DNA of 56,823 nt from a delta proteobacterium MLS_D (lineage in GTDB: Bacteria > Desulfobacterota > Syntrophia > Syntrophales > UBA2210). The notes beneath the pieces were generated by a model, which saw only the letters and a list, made by a program, of their open reading frames with translations, had not been told where the DNA came from and did not search any database. Where the stretch lies: contig LQBH01000003.1 of the NCBI GenBank assembly GCA_002030015.1, positions 1-56,823 of the forward strand, in the 5' to 3' direction. The position numbers and the translations under genes were made by a program. Of this stretch, positions 25,273 to 32,750 are shown piece after piece. Numbering within the stretch: the stretch's first letter is position 1; each line of letters starts with the position of its first letter.

Positions 25273-26559
25273 TTAATCGGGAGTCTTTCCCAGCCTGATC
25301 GCGCAAAACTCGCCGCACATGGTGCATCCTTCGTCGGCGGCGCTGTCGCTTCGCTCCAGAAGATTCATCGCCCGTTCCGGATCAAGGGCGGCGTTGATCT
25401 GCCCGTCCCAGTCAAATTTTTTGCGGAACCGCGCCATGGCGTGGTCGCGCTCGATCGCACCGGGCAGCCCTTTGGCAATATCGGCTATGTGCGCCGCTAT
25501 CCGCGATGCCGTCACGCCTTCCCTCACGTCTTCCAGCGAGGGAAGTTTCAGGTGTTCCGCCGGCGTCACGTAGCAGAGAAAATCGGCGCCCGCCGCACCT
25601 GCCACGGCTCCCCCGACAGCCGATGTTATATGATCATACCCGGGGGCTATATCCGTGGGGAGGGGACCCAGCACATAGAAAGGAGCGCCTCCGCACAGGC
25701 GCTTCTGAAGCAGCACGTTGGACTCGATTTCCTTTAACGGAACGTGTCCCGGCCCCTCGATCATCACCTGGACCCCGCAATCCCGGGCGCGTTTTGTCAG
25801 TTCACCCAGCAGGAGGAGTTCCTGTACCTGCCCACGGTCGGTCGCGTCGGCAAGACACCCGGGGCGAAGTCCGTCGCCAAGGCTTAACACCATATCGTAA
25901 CGCTTCGCTACGGCCAGAAGCCGGTCGTAATACTCATAAAGAGGATTCTCCCGTTTATTGAACAGCATCCAGCGCGACAGGATGCTCCCGCCGCGGCTCA
26001 CGATGCCGAGCAGCCGTCCCTGGTCCTCGACGCAGGCAACACTCCGCCTCGTCACACCGCAATGAACGGTGATAAAGTCGACGCCGTCCTCGCCGTTATC
26101 CTCACAAACACGAAACATGTCGTCGGCGGTCATCTCAACAATGGCCCTTTTCTGGTCCAGCATGAGCGTCGCCGCCTGGTAGATGGGAACAGTGCCCACC
26201 ACGACGGGAGAAGCGGCCACAATGGTTTTTCGAATGCTTCTCACGTCTCCGCCCGTGGAAAGATCCATAACGGCGTCGGCGCCCGCCGCCGCCGCCGTTT
26301 TTACCTTGTTCACTTCCAGATCGATGTCGACGTGATCTCCCGAGGTACCAACGTTGGCGTTGATCTTGGTCCGGAGCCCCTTCCCGATCGCCAGTGGAGC
26401 GATGTCCCGATGCGTCCGGTTTCTGACCACCACTATAGTTCCGGCCTCGATCCCTTTCCGTATAAATTCAGGTGAAACGCCCTCCACTTCGGCGCAAAGA
26501 GCCATTTCTTCGGACACGGTTCCGTTTCGTGCCAGTTCAAGTTGTGTTCCGGCTGCCAT
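25273..26559 (-). CDS. thiC: phosphomethylpyrimidine synthase ThiC
   Basis: Radical-SAM enzyme that rearranges aminoimidazole ribotide to HMP-phosphate, the pyrimidine half of thiamine. 428 residues, the short bacterial/archaeal length. Family motifs include NANVGTSGDHVDID, the GADAVMDLSTGGD segment, TVHCGVT, GPGHVPL and LGPLPTDIAPGYDHI. The C-terminal iron-sulfur motif reads CTMCGEFC, that is CX2CX3C, one residue shorter than the CX2CX4C of E. coli ThiC. A BzaF-type paralog for benzimidazole synthesis is the alternative, but the thi operon and riboswitch favour ThiC. The start at 26559 has AAAGGAAAA upstream. Last gene of the thiamine operon proper. Confidence 0.92.
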   Translation of the reverse strand: MAAGTQLELARNGTVSEEMALCAEVEGVSPEFIRKGIEAGTIVVVRNRTHRDIAPLAIGKGLRTKINANVGTSGDHVDIDLEVNKVKTAAAAGADAVMDLSTGGDVRSIRKTIVAASPVVVGTVPIYQAATLMLDQKRAIVEMTADDMFRVCEDNGEDGVDFITVHCGVTRRSVACVEDQGRLLGIVSRGGSILSRWMLFNKRENPLYEYYDRLLAVAKRYDMVLSLGDGLRPGCLADATDRGQVQELLLLGELTKRARDCGVQVMIEGPGHVPLKEIESNVLLQKRLCGGAPFYVLGPLPTDIAPGYDHITSAVGGAVAGAAGADFLCYVTPAEHLKLPSLEDVREGVTASRIAAHIADIAKGLPGAIERDHAMARFRKKFDWDGQINAALDPERAMNLLERSDSAADEGCTMCGEFCAIRLGKTPD

Positions 26560-26640
26560 GTATTTTCCTTTCATCCGGGTCTCTATATTGCCGTTATTCG
26601 GTCCCCCGGCGACCCCGACCACGGGACACCACCATCCCGC

Positions 26641-27414
26641 TTACTTCGATGACAGGATCAGTTCCGCCGCCTTTTTTCCCGAAAGCAGCATACCGCCGAA
26701 AATCGGTCCCATCCGTGGTCCACCGTACGCTGCGTTGGCCGCCATACCGGCCGCGTAAACGCCGGGACAGATTTCCCTGGTATGCTCAAGAGTCAACTGT
26801 TCCGCCCTGTCCGCCCACATTGAGCGCTCTCCCATGATTCCTCCGGATTCCGTATTCAACACGATATCCGCCTTCCGGGCAATGAGACTGAGTACTTCCG
26901 TGTCGTGCCCGGTGGAATCGATTATGGCTTTCGTCTCGATAGAAAGAGGATCCACGTGCAGACCGGCCATCTCCACCGGGGACCAGTTGACCACCAGCCC
27001 CCGCACGGTACCTTCTTTTACGATGACGTCCTCGACGCTTATGCAATTGAACACTTTCGCCCCGGCCTGCACGGCCCGGGAACAGATGGTGCTGACGGCC
27101 TCCACCGCATCGGCGGTATAATAGCCTTCCTGGTATTTCATCGATGAAACGCCGAAATGATCAAGCACTTCCTTCCCTTCTTCCTGAACGACGATCTCGT
27201 TGAACATCATGCCGCCGCCCCACATACCGCCTCCGATACTGAGTTTCCGCTCGAAGAGAGCCGTTTTCTTCCCCGCTTTCGCGAGGAAATAAGCCGCCAC
27301 GAGTCCCGCCGGGCCTCCGCCCACGATGGCCGTATCGACCTCGGCATAATCGCTGAATTTTTTCATAAAACGATCGATTATCGCCCTGGTGATCACTACT
27401 TCGTTTAGTGACAT
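26641..27414 (-). CDS. thi4: Thi4-type thiazole synthase (sulfide-dependent family)
   Basis: Makes ADP-thiazole (the thiazole half of thiamine) from NAD, glycine and sulfide. 257 residues with a dinucleotide-binding motif [17 protein letters not shown] (29-45), the [16 protein letters not shown] segment and C-terminal [16 protein letters not shown], typical of the Thi4 family. By eye, the cysteine that plant and fungal Thi4 sacrifice as sulfur donor corresponds to Ile in the LSLIARK stretch. This fits the multiple-turnover, sulfide-using prokaryotic enzymes, suited to an anaerobe. Lies between thiDN and thiC and replaces ThiG/ThiS/ThiH, none of which is in the window. Confidence 0.9.
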   Translation of the reverse strand: MSLNEVVITRAIIDRFMKKFSDYAEVDTAIVGGGPAGLVAAYFLAKAGKKTALFERKLSIGGGMWGGGMMFNEIVVQEEGKEVLDHFGVSSMKYQEGYYTADAVEAVSTICSRAVQAGAKVFNCISVEDVIVKEGTVRGLVVNWSPVEMAGLHVDPLSIETKAIIDSTGHDTEVLSLIARKADIVLNTESGGIMGERSMWADRAEQLTLEHTREICPGVYAAGMAANAAYGGPRMGPIFGGMLLSGKKAAELILSSK

Positions 27415-27454
27415 GTCTTCTATAACCTCTCTTTCTTTTTTCGTTACTGCATCT

Positions 27455-28804
27455 CTATGACCTGCGAATCCGTTCCGCGATGTTCATGACCTTTGCAACG
27501 ACATCGGCCGGTGATTTCCCGAGAACACGGACAATCGGCTCTTTACCCACGTCTCCCCGGTCGAAAATCATGTCGGGAATCCCGCCGCGTCCCGCGAGAA
27601 CGCGGTCGGTCCCCCATTCCAGCGACGATCCCTCGCGATCCTTGACATCCTTCGGTTCGTCGGCCCGGTCGAAGGACGCCACGTCATATCCCAGGTCGCG
27701 GCAGACCGCCACGATCTTATCGGAAAACCGTATATCCATGGCCGAACGGTAATCAGGGTCGTATTTCATGAGCGTCAACACGATCCTCGCCACGTGACTT
27801 GAAGCTCCAAAGTCGGGATCATGGAGTGTTTCGACCCGTTCACCTACACGGATAATGCGCCCCGGCACGCCCGCTACTTCGTCCGTTGTCCGGGCGTAGG
27901 GAAGCGCGTACACCAGGTTGGACTGAATCTCCGGAATAACGTGACCCGTTCTTCCTTCCGTGAGTACCCGAATCGCCTCTTTAAGCTCAAGCAGACACCG
28001 GTATCGAGAGCTTTCCCTGAAAAGCGCGGCCATGTGGTTCGTCGGGCCATGACCCCCGCCGAGAGGAAGCGAAAAACGGATCGCCGTACTTATATAATCC
28101 TTGGCCCGTGCGACAGCCTCGCGGACACTCAATCCACAGCCGAGGCCGGTTGCGACGGCCGCCGAGAGGGTGCATCCCGTTCCGTGGGTGTTTTTCGTAT
28201 CTTCCCTTTTCGCGGGGAACTCGAAGAAATGTCCATCGTCGTAAAGAATGTCGAGGGCGTCGCCCTCGCGATGACCTCCCTTGACCAGAACACTCCTGCC
28301 GCTTGGTCCGCCGATGATTTCCGCCGCACGTTTCATGTCATCTATCGACGTAATAGCGTGGCCGCACAGAATCTCCGCCTCCGGAATGTTCGGCGTTACC
28401 AGCCGTGCCCGCGGAACGAGTTCCTTTAAAAGCACACCCTCCGTGTCCTTCTGAATAAGGCGTGCGCCTCCCTTGGCCGCCATGACCGGGTCGACGACAA
28501 GGTTGGCGATGCCGTACTCGTCTATCTTGCGGGCTACCAGACGAACAACCCCGGCGCCGGCGAGCATGCCCGTCTTTGCTGCGTCAACGCCGATATCTGA
28601 GGCAACCGAATCAAACTGCCGTTCTATGAATTCAAGCGGAACTTCGTGGATCCCCTGAACACCGAGCGTGTTCTGCGCCGTAAGCGCCGTGACAACCGTC
28701 ATGCCGTACCCTCCCAGGGAGGCAATCGTTTTCAGGTCGGCCTGAATTCCGGCTCCTCCGCCGGAATCTGAACCAGCGATGGTCAATACTCGTGCCATGA
28801 TCAT
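27455..28804 (-). CDS. thiDN: bifunctional ThiD-ThiN (HMP-P kinase / thiamine-phosphate synthase)
   Basis: 449 residues in two domains. Residues 1-265 are ThiD, with [17 protein letters not shown] (10-26), KTGML and the catalytic [10 protein letters not shown] (207-216). Residues about 268-449 are ThiN, with [29 protein letters not shown] and the final [16 protein letters not shown]. The first phosphorylates HMP-P to HMP-PP. The second joins it to the thiazole phosphate in place of ThiE. This fusion is best known from archaea and some anaerobic bacteria. Start at 28804 with GAGG seven bases upstream. A second ATG at 28798 is possible. Ten bases after the pyrophosphokinase gene. Confidence 0.93.
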   Translation of the reverse strand: MIMARVLTIAGSDSGGGAGIQADLKTIASLGGYGMTVVTALTAQNTLGVQGIHEVPLEFIERQFDSVASDIGVDAAKTGMLAGAGVVRLVARKIDEYGIANLVVDPVMAAKGGARLIQKDTEGVLLKELVPRARLVTPNIPEAEILCGHAITSIDDMKRAAEIIGGPSGRSVLVKGGHREGDALDILYDDGHFFEFPAKREDTKNTHGTGCTLSAAVATGLGCGLSVREAVARAKDYISTAIRFSLPLGGGHGPTNHMAALFRESSRYRCLLELKEAIRVLTEGRTGHVIPEIQSNLVYALPYARTTDEVAGVPGRIIRVGERVETLHDPDFGASSHVARIVLTLMKYDPDYRSAMDIRFSDKIVAVCRDLGYDVASFDRADEPKDVKDREGSSLEWGTDRVLAGRGGIPDMIFDRGDVGKEPIVRVLGKSPADVVAKVMNIAERIRRS

Positions 28805-28813
28805 GATAAAACC

Positions 28814-29494
28814 TCACATTGAAATAGCGCCGACTTCGCCGCCGGCATCACTGTAATGAATTACCAACAGCCGCCCCGACCGGACCTGAATGCTGCCTTC
28901 CGTTCCGACGAGACGATTACTGATTCCATAGGGACGACCCGCTTTCATGGTCGCCTCACAGAGGGGATATTTGAAGCCTTCGAGGGTTATACCTGAAACT
29001 TCCGTCGTAAGCGGAAGCAGCGATACGGTCTGTCCCGTCGAACCCCGAACGACGGCCCGGTCATCAACAGCGAACAGCTCTCCTCGATCGTCGATTATAC
29101 GGGTATCGACGCAGCGCAGCATGCTGGACGAAAGCAGAAAAACGTTGGCCAGCGTATGATCGATCCGTCCCCCCAGTGCCGCGTACAAGCGGATTTCTTC
29201 GGGTTCCAGCGAAAGCGCGTACCGAAGGGCAAGCTCGGTGTCGGTTTCATCTTTTGAAACGGGATACCTGATGACGGTACTTCCCCTGGATTCATAATAA
29301 GCCAGCAGTTCCACATCGATAGAATCCATGTCGCCGATGACGGCCGCGGGAACGACGCCCGCCGCGGCGGCATATCGCGCCCCGCCGTCGGCGCAGACAA
29401 GCACCGGAGACAAGCATTTGCGCATGTCCCGGCCTATTCGATCGGGATCAGCCATGTCTCCTCCCGAAATGATGAAAACACTGACCGACATCAT
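28814..29494 (-). CDS. thiamine pyrophosphokinase
   Basis: Transfers pyrophosphate from ATP to thiamine to give the cofactor TPP. 226 residues. Motifs include CADGGARYAAAAGVVPAAVIGDMDSID, shortened here to the GGA and GDMDS positions that bind ATP and Mg, then PVSKDETDTELALRYAL and GGRIDHTLANV, all typical of the TPK family. It is the first gene of the operon, directly downstream of the TPP riboswitch. Two adjacent ATGs (29494, 29491) follow GGAAGGAG. Either works. TPK uses free thiamine, whereas the ThiN product is thiamine monophosphate, so a phosphatase or ThiL elsewhere is needed to connect the two. Confidence 0.9.
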   Translation of the reverse strand: MMSVSVFIISGGDMADPDRIGRDMRKCLSPVLVCADGGARYAAAAGVVPAAVIGDMDSIDVELLAYYESRGSTVIRYPVSKDETDTELALRYALSLEPEEIRLYAALGGRIDHTLANVFLLSSSMLRCVDTRIIDDRGELFAVDDRAVVRGSTGQTVSLLPLTTEVSGITLEGFKYPLCEATMKAGRPYGISNRLVGTEGSIQVRSGRLLVIHYSDAGGEVGAISM

Positions 29495-29533
29495 ACCGCT
29501 CCTTCCGAGAAATGTCCTCTCGTGCCACAAATA

Positions 29534-29575
29534 ATTAAGGGCGCATCCTCCGCGTCGGACGCGCCCTTAAAAAAA
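29534..29575 (-). terminator. leader hairpin between riboswitch and first thi gene
   Basis: On the minus strand AAGGGCGC and GCGCCCTT form an 8-base stem around a 16-base loop, followed by the U-rich TTAATTATTT. It is the only strong structure between the aptamer and the start codon and could be the expression-platform terminator. A seven-T run on its 5' side is unexplained. Confidence 0.45.
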
Positions 29576-29589
29576 GATATCAAACTTTA

Positions 29590-29656
29590 TCTCCCTACGC
29601 TGGCATTACCCAGATCAGGTTTAAAGGGTATCTTCTCAGCCGCCCCGGCACCCCTG
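29590..29656 (-). promoter_or_regulatory. TPP riboswitch (THI element)
   Basis: On the minus strand it contains the conserved GGGGTGCC start, CTGAGA (complement at 29634-29639), then ACCTGATCTGGGTAATGCC and a closing GCGTAGGGA, in the right order and spacing for a TPP aptamer. It stands about 95 bases before the thiamine pyrophosphokinase start and should repress the TPK-thiDN-thi4-thiC operon when TPP is plentiful. Confidence 0.97.
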
Positions 29657-29765
29657 AATTGCTTATGTAATGTTTATGAATACCACCAAATCACGTGAAA
29701 CGCAATGACCCTCTTTTTTCGACCGTTCTGTCTTCCGCTTTTTTCACGAAAGACGCGTAATGTCT

Positions 29766-30992
29766 TTATCCTTCTTCTTTTCTTTTCTTCAACTCGAGCG
29801 CCGCTTTTATGCCCTTTTGACGAATGACCTTCAGCTTCAGGCGGGTTTCGGTAAGTTTGAAGAATCGTTTCCCATAACGCCTTAAAAGCGAGGGGTTAAT
29901 TTCGAAGCCCAGGCCCGGCCTGGTCGGCGGTGAAAGTTCCCCTGCACTGTCGGGCAGAATCGGATCGATAATGCCTTCCCGATATTTCGGTATCCACGAC
30001 GGTTCTTCGAGAGGATATTCCAGGGGCAGGGTAAATGTGTCGTCGACAAGGCTAAGCTGCCAGTTGATGTAAAAGCCGATGCCGTTGGTCCAGGTGTGGG
30101 GAGAATATTCGAGCCCTTTGGAACGGCAGGTGTCGATCACCTGTTTCACCTGGCTGATGCCGCCCGCAAACGTTGCGTCCGGCTGGTAGATGTGAAAACA
30201 ATCCTTCTCAATCATAATCTTGATTTCATCCCACCCGTAATTTAACTCGGCGCCGGCGATCTTGACGGGAGACATGGCCTTGAGGGCCGCGTTGCCATCG
30301 TAGTCTCTCGAATCCAGAGGCTCCTCGAGCCAGAGTATATCGTTGTCCCGGCAGGCGGCGGCGAACTCTCCGGCCCGTTTCAGATCCCAGGCGGGAATCT
30401 TATCGACTATCGTGACAAGCCATCCCTGGTTGGCGTCGACGCCGAGAGCCATACGGTCTCCCACGCCCTTGCGGATCACTTCGATATGGTGAATATCGTC
30501 CTTCAGTTCGCGGTTCTTGACGCGGAGCTTGGCCGTTTTGAATCCCCGTTCACGCATGGCAAGCAATTCGTCGACCCTTTTTTCAGGATCATGCATTTCG
30601 CCGGTGGAGCAGTACACCGTGATATTCCGCGCCTTACCGCCGAGAAGCTCGTAAACCGGTCTGTTTTCTTTTTTACCGATAATATCCCAGCAGGCCGGTT
30701 CGATCCAGAAATTCCGCCACCCCAGAAACCCCGCCTGTTTCAGCAGGCCCTGCACGGCGTTTATGTCCGTCGGATCCGCGCCCATCAGGTACCCGCCGAT
30801 AAGATCACCCAGCCCCTGCCGCTCGGTTCCCATTGCCGTTCCGGCCGAATAGCCCTCGATTCCCTCGTCGGTCCCCAGCCGTATGAGCGTGAAACCGTTG
30901 TGGGTCTGGGGATACCCGGGAATCCAGGTAGGCCAGAAGGTATGGTCCAGGGGGACCGACACATGATACAGCTCGATTCTGTCGATCTTCAT
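29766..30992 (-). CDS. mandelate racemase/muconate lactonizing enzyme-type enolase-superfamily protein
   Basis: 408 residues. An N-terminal capping domain is followed by the barrel with the expected metal ligands: Asp186 (LGVDANQGW), Glu223/224 (WLEEPLD) and Glu249 (AGAELNYG). His299 in YSPHTW matches the catalytic His of the mandelate-racemase and acid-sugar-dehydratase groups. The Lys-x-Lys position reads KLR (155-157), so one Lys is Arg. The C-terminal 40 residues are unusually basic. Substrate unknown; a sugar-acid dehydratase or racemase is likely from the residues. It has its own AAGGAGGG site. The TPP riboswitch downstream separates it from the thi operon. Confidence 0.85.
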   Translation of the reverse strand: MKIDRIELYHVSVPLDHTFWPTWIPGYPQTHNGFTLIRLGTDEGIEGYSAGTAMGTERQGLGDLIGGYLMGADPTDINAVQGLLKQAGFLGWRNFWIEPACWDIIGKKENRPVYELLGGKARNITVYCSTGEMHDPEKRVDELLAMRERGFKTAKLRVKNRELKDDIHHIEVIRKGVGDRMALGVDANQGWLVTIVDKIPAWDLKRAGEFAAACRDNDILWLEEPLDSRDYDGNAALKAMSPVKIAGAELNYGWDEIKIMIEKDCFHIYQPDATFAGGISQVKQVIDTCRSKGLEYSPHTWTNGIGFYINWQLSLVDDTFTLPLEYPLEEPSWIPKYREGIIDPILPDSAGELSPPTRPGLGFEINPSLLRRYGKRFFKLTETRLKLKVIRQKGIKAALELKKRKEEG

Positions 30993-31158
30993 GCAAGTCC
31001 CTCCTTTTCAAATAATGGTTGTAATGTCGAATCGTGAAGGTTGAACCGGCCCGGGACCATCTCCGCGGAGCCGATTAAAATTACTTTGAAATACCCCGGC
31101 GTAATAGTCAACGACAAAATATGACACGTCGCCATGCCACCAGACCGGCGGCTTCACG

Positions 31159-31194
31159 TAAAACGGCCCCCCGGACCGCTCCGGGAGGCCGTTT
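31159..31194 (-). terminator. intrinsic terminator of the HU gene
   Basis: On the minus strand AAACGGCCTCCCGGA / TCCGGGGGGCCGTTT pairs over about 14 bases (loop GCGG), ending in TTTT. It stands 20 bases after the HU stop codon. Confidence 0.7.
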
Positions 31195-31214
31195 CAACGA
31201 TTCCGTAACTGATG

Positions 31215-31487
31215 CTATTTGACTTTTTCCTGAAGCTGCTTCCCCGGTTTGAATTTCACAACTTTCTTGGCCTTGATCTTGATTTCCTTGCCCGTCTGGG
31301 GATTCCTTCCCGTTCTGGCTTTTCTCTTCACCACCGAGAAGGTGCCGAACCCGACCAATCCGATTTTTCCGTTTTTCTTGAGTTCGGTCTGTACATTCTT
31401 GACGTACGAGTCCAGTACCCTGCCGGCGACGGCCTTGGTTACATCCGCGTCCTTCGCCATAGCTGCAATCAGCTCAGCCTTCGTCAT
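31215..31487 (-). CDS. hup: HU/IHF-family nucleoid DNA-binding protein
   Basis: A 90-residue histone-like protein that bends DNA and compacts the nucleoid. It begins MTKAELIAAMAKDADVTKA and has the beta-arm segment GFGTFSVVKRKARTGRNPQT (with the RNPQTG motif at the DNA-intercalating tip), then a lysine-rich C-terminus. Full family length. The start at 31487 is set by AAAGGGGGAAACAGGT. The longer open frame to 31598 has no site of its own. Monocistronic between a predicted promoter and a terminator. Confidence 0.95.
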   Translation of the reverse strand: MTKAELIAAMAKDADVTKAVAGRVLDSYVKNVQTELKKNGKIGLVGFGTFSVVKRKARTGRNPQTGKEIKIKAKKVVKFKPGKQLQEKVK

Positions 31488-32018
31488 ACCTGTTTCCCCC
31501 TTTCCTTCATTGTTGTTTGTTCTTGACACCTGACTGCACCCCCACCTCGTGCGTTCGCCTGGAGTGCCCGCCGGCATCGCGTTCAAACCATCGGGCAAAT
31601 CCGGGTTACCCGACGTCCGCCTTCGGAAAAGCAGTCATACATCAGTTTCGCTGTACGTAACACAAAGAAAACCTACATTCAACAAAAAAGTAGCGCCAAT
31701 GTTATGTAAATCACTCCTCTCTTCAAATATTTACACCGGCGGACCGGAACTAATCATCCCCTCAACGCCGAACCGGCAGTGAATTCCGGGATTCCACCGA
31801 CCTTACTTATTGTAATTATTAATACTATTCTAAAGACTTTCCGCGCGGTCGTCGATCAAGAAAGTCATCCGTGCCGAAGCATCTGAGTCAGGAAATCACG
31901 GCCGACGGCAAGTTTGACAGATTACAAGCTAACACGATAAAATTATTATTTGAAAACAGAACGGAACCCTGGTCCGCCATGAACTGTTTTTCACCGTGAA
32001 TGCACCGGAAAGGTCATC
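31488..32018. other. 531-base intergenic region between hup and pcm
   Basis: The two genes are divergent. I find no convincing coding region; a short 78-codon open frame at 31549-31782 has no family signature. It contains a possible hup promoter (31699-31726, minus strand) and an AT-rich patch around 31800-31835. Confidence 0.5.
31699..31726 (-). promoter_or_regulatory. possible sigma-70 promoter of hup
   Basis: On the minus strand TTGAAG, a 16-base spacer and TAACAT (4/6 matches each). This would give a long leader of about 200 bases before the hup ATG, which lowers confidence. Confidence 0.35.
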
Positions 32019-32750
32019 ATGATGACGAAGCGGAAAACAGTCATTATTGTTATTGCGGCTGCAATCCTTGCCGTGGAAACGTTTCCCGCACTGTCCGGCG
32101 GTCGAGACACAGACAGAACCAGGGTCGACCGGGCCCGGATGGTGGCCACTCTCACAGAACGCTACGATATCCATGACGAGTCCGTGTTACAGGCCATTGC
32201 TCGCGTACCCCGCCATCTCTTCGTCCCGGCGTCTCAGCGCAGAAACGCCTATGAAGACCGGCCGCTGCCGATCGGTTACGGCCAGACCATATCCCAACCT
32301 TTTATCGTCGCCTACATGACCGGGGTGATCGGCGTCACCGAAGATTCCCGTGTGCTTGAAATAGGCACCGGCAGCGGGTACCAGGCCGCGGTACTGGCTG
32401 AAATTACCGAGGAGGTGTACACGATTGAAATCATACCGGACCTTGCCATGAGCGCCGAAGAGAACCTTCGACGGGCAGGTGTCGGTACGGTACGGGTTCG
32501 GCACGGCGACGGTTATTACGGATGGCCGGATGCCGCCCCCTTTGATGCCATTATCGTCACCGCGGCGGCCCCGCATATTCCGCCGCCCCTTCTCGAACAA
32601 TTGAAGGACGACGGCATAATGGTCATTCCGGTCGGGTCGCCCTATCGCACACAGCAACTTGTCCTGATAGAAAAAGTAAAAGGCCGTCCCCGCACGCGCA
32701 ACCTGATACCCGTCCGGTTCGTCCCCCTTACGCGTCAGGCTGAACCATGA
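32019..32750 (+). CDS. pcm: exported protein-L-isoaspartate O-methyltransferase
   Basis: Methylates isoaspartyl residues of damaged proteins with SAM. 243 residues. The methyltransferase core is clear: IGYGQTISQPFIVAYMT (the family's substrate loop), VLEIGTGSGYQAAVLAE (SAM motif I), then FDAIIVTAAAPHIPP and LIPVRFVPL. The N-terminus is odd: about 28 extra residues with a basic start and a hydrophobic run (KRKTVIIVIAAAILAV) that looks like a signal peptide or anchor. This suggests an envelope location, although SAM is cytoplasmic. It overlaps the next gene by four bases (ATGA). Start 32019 or 32022. Confidence 0.9.
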   Translation: MMTKRKTVIIVIAAAILAVETFPALSGGRDTDRTRVDRARMVATLTERYDIHDESVLQAIARVPRHLFVPASQRRNAYEDRPLPIGYGQTISQPFIVAYMTGVIGVTEDSRVLEIGTGSGYQAAVLAEITEEVYTIEIIPDLAMSAEENLRRAGVGTVRVRHGDGYYGWPDAAPFDAIIVTAAAPHIPPPLLEQLKDDGIMVIPVGSPYRTQQLVLIEKVKGRPRTRNLIPVRFVPLTRQAEP

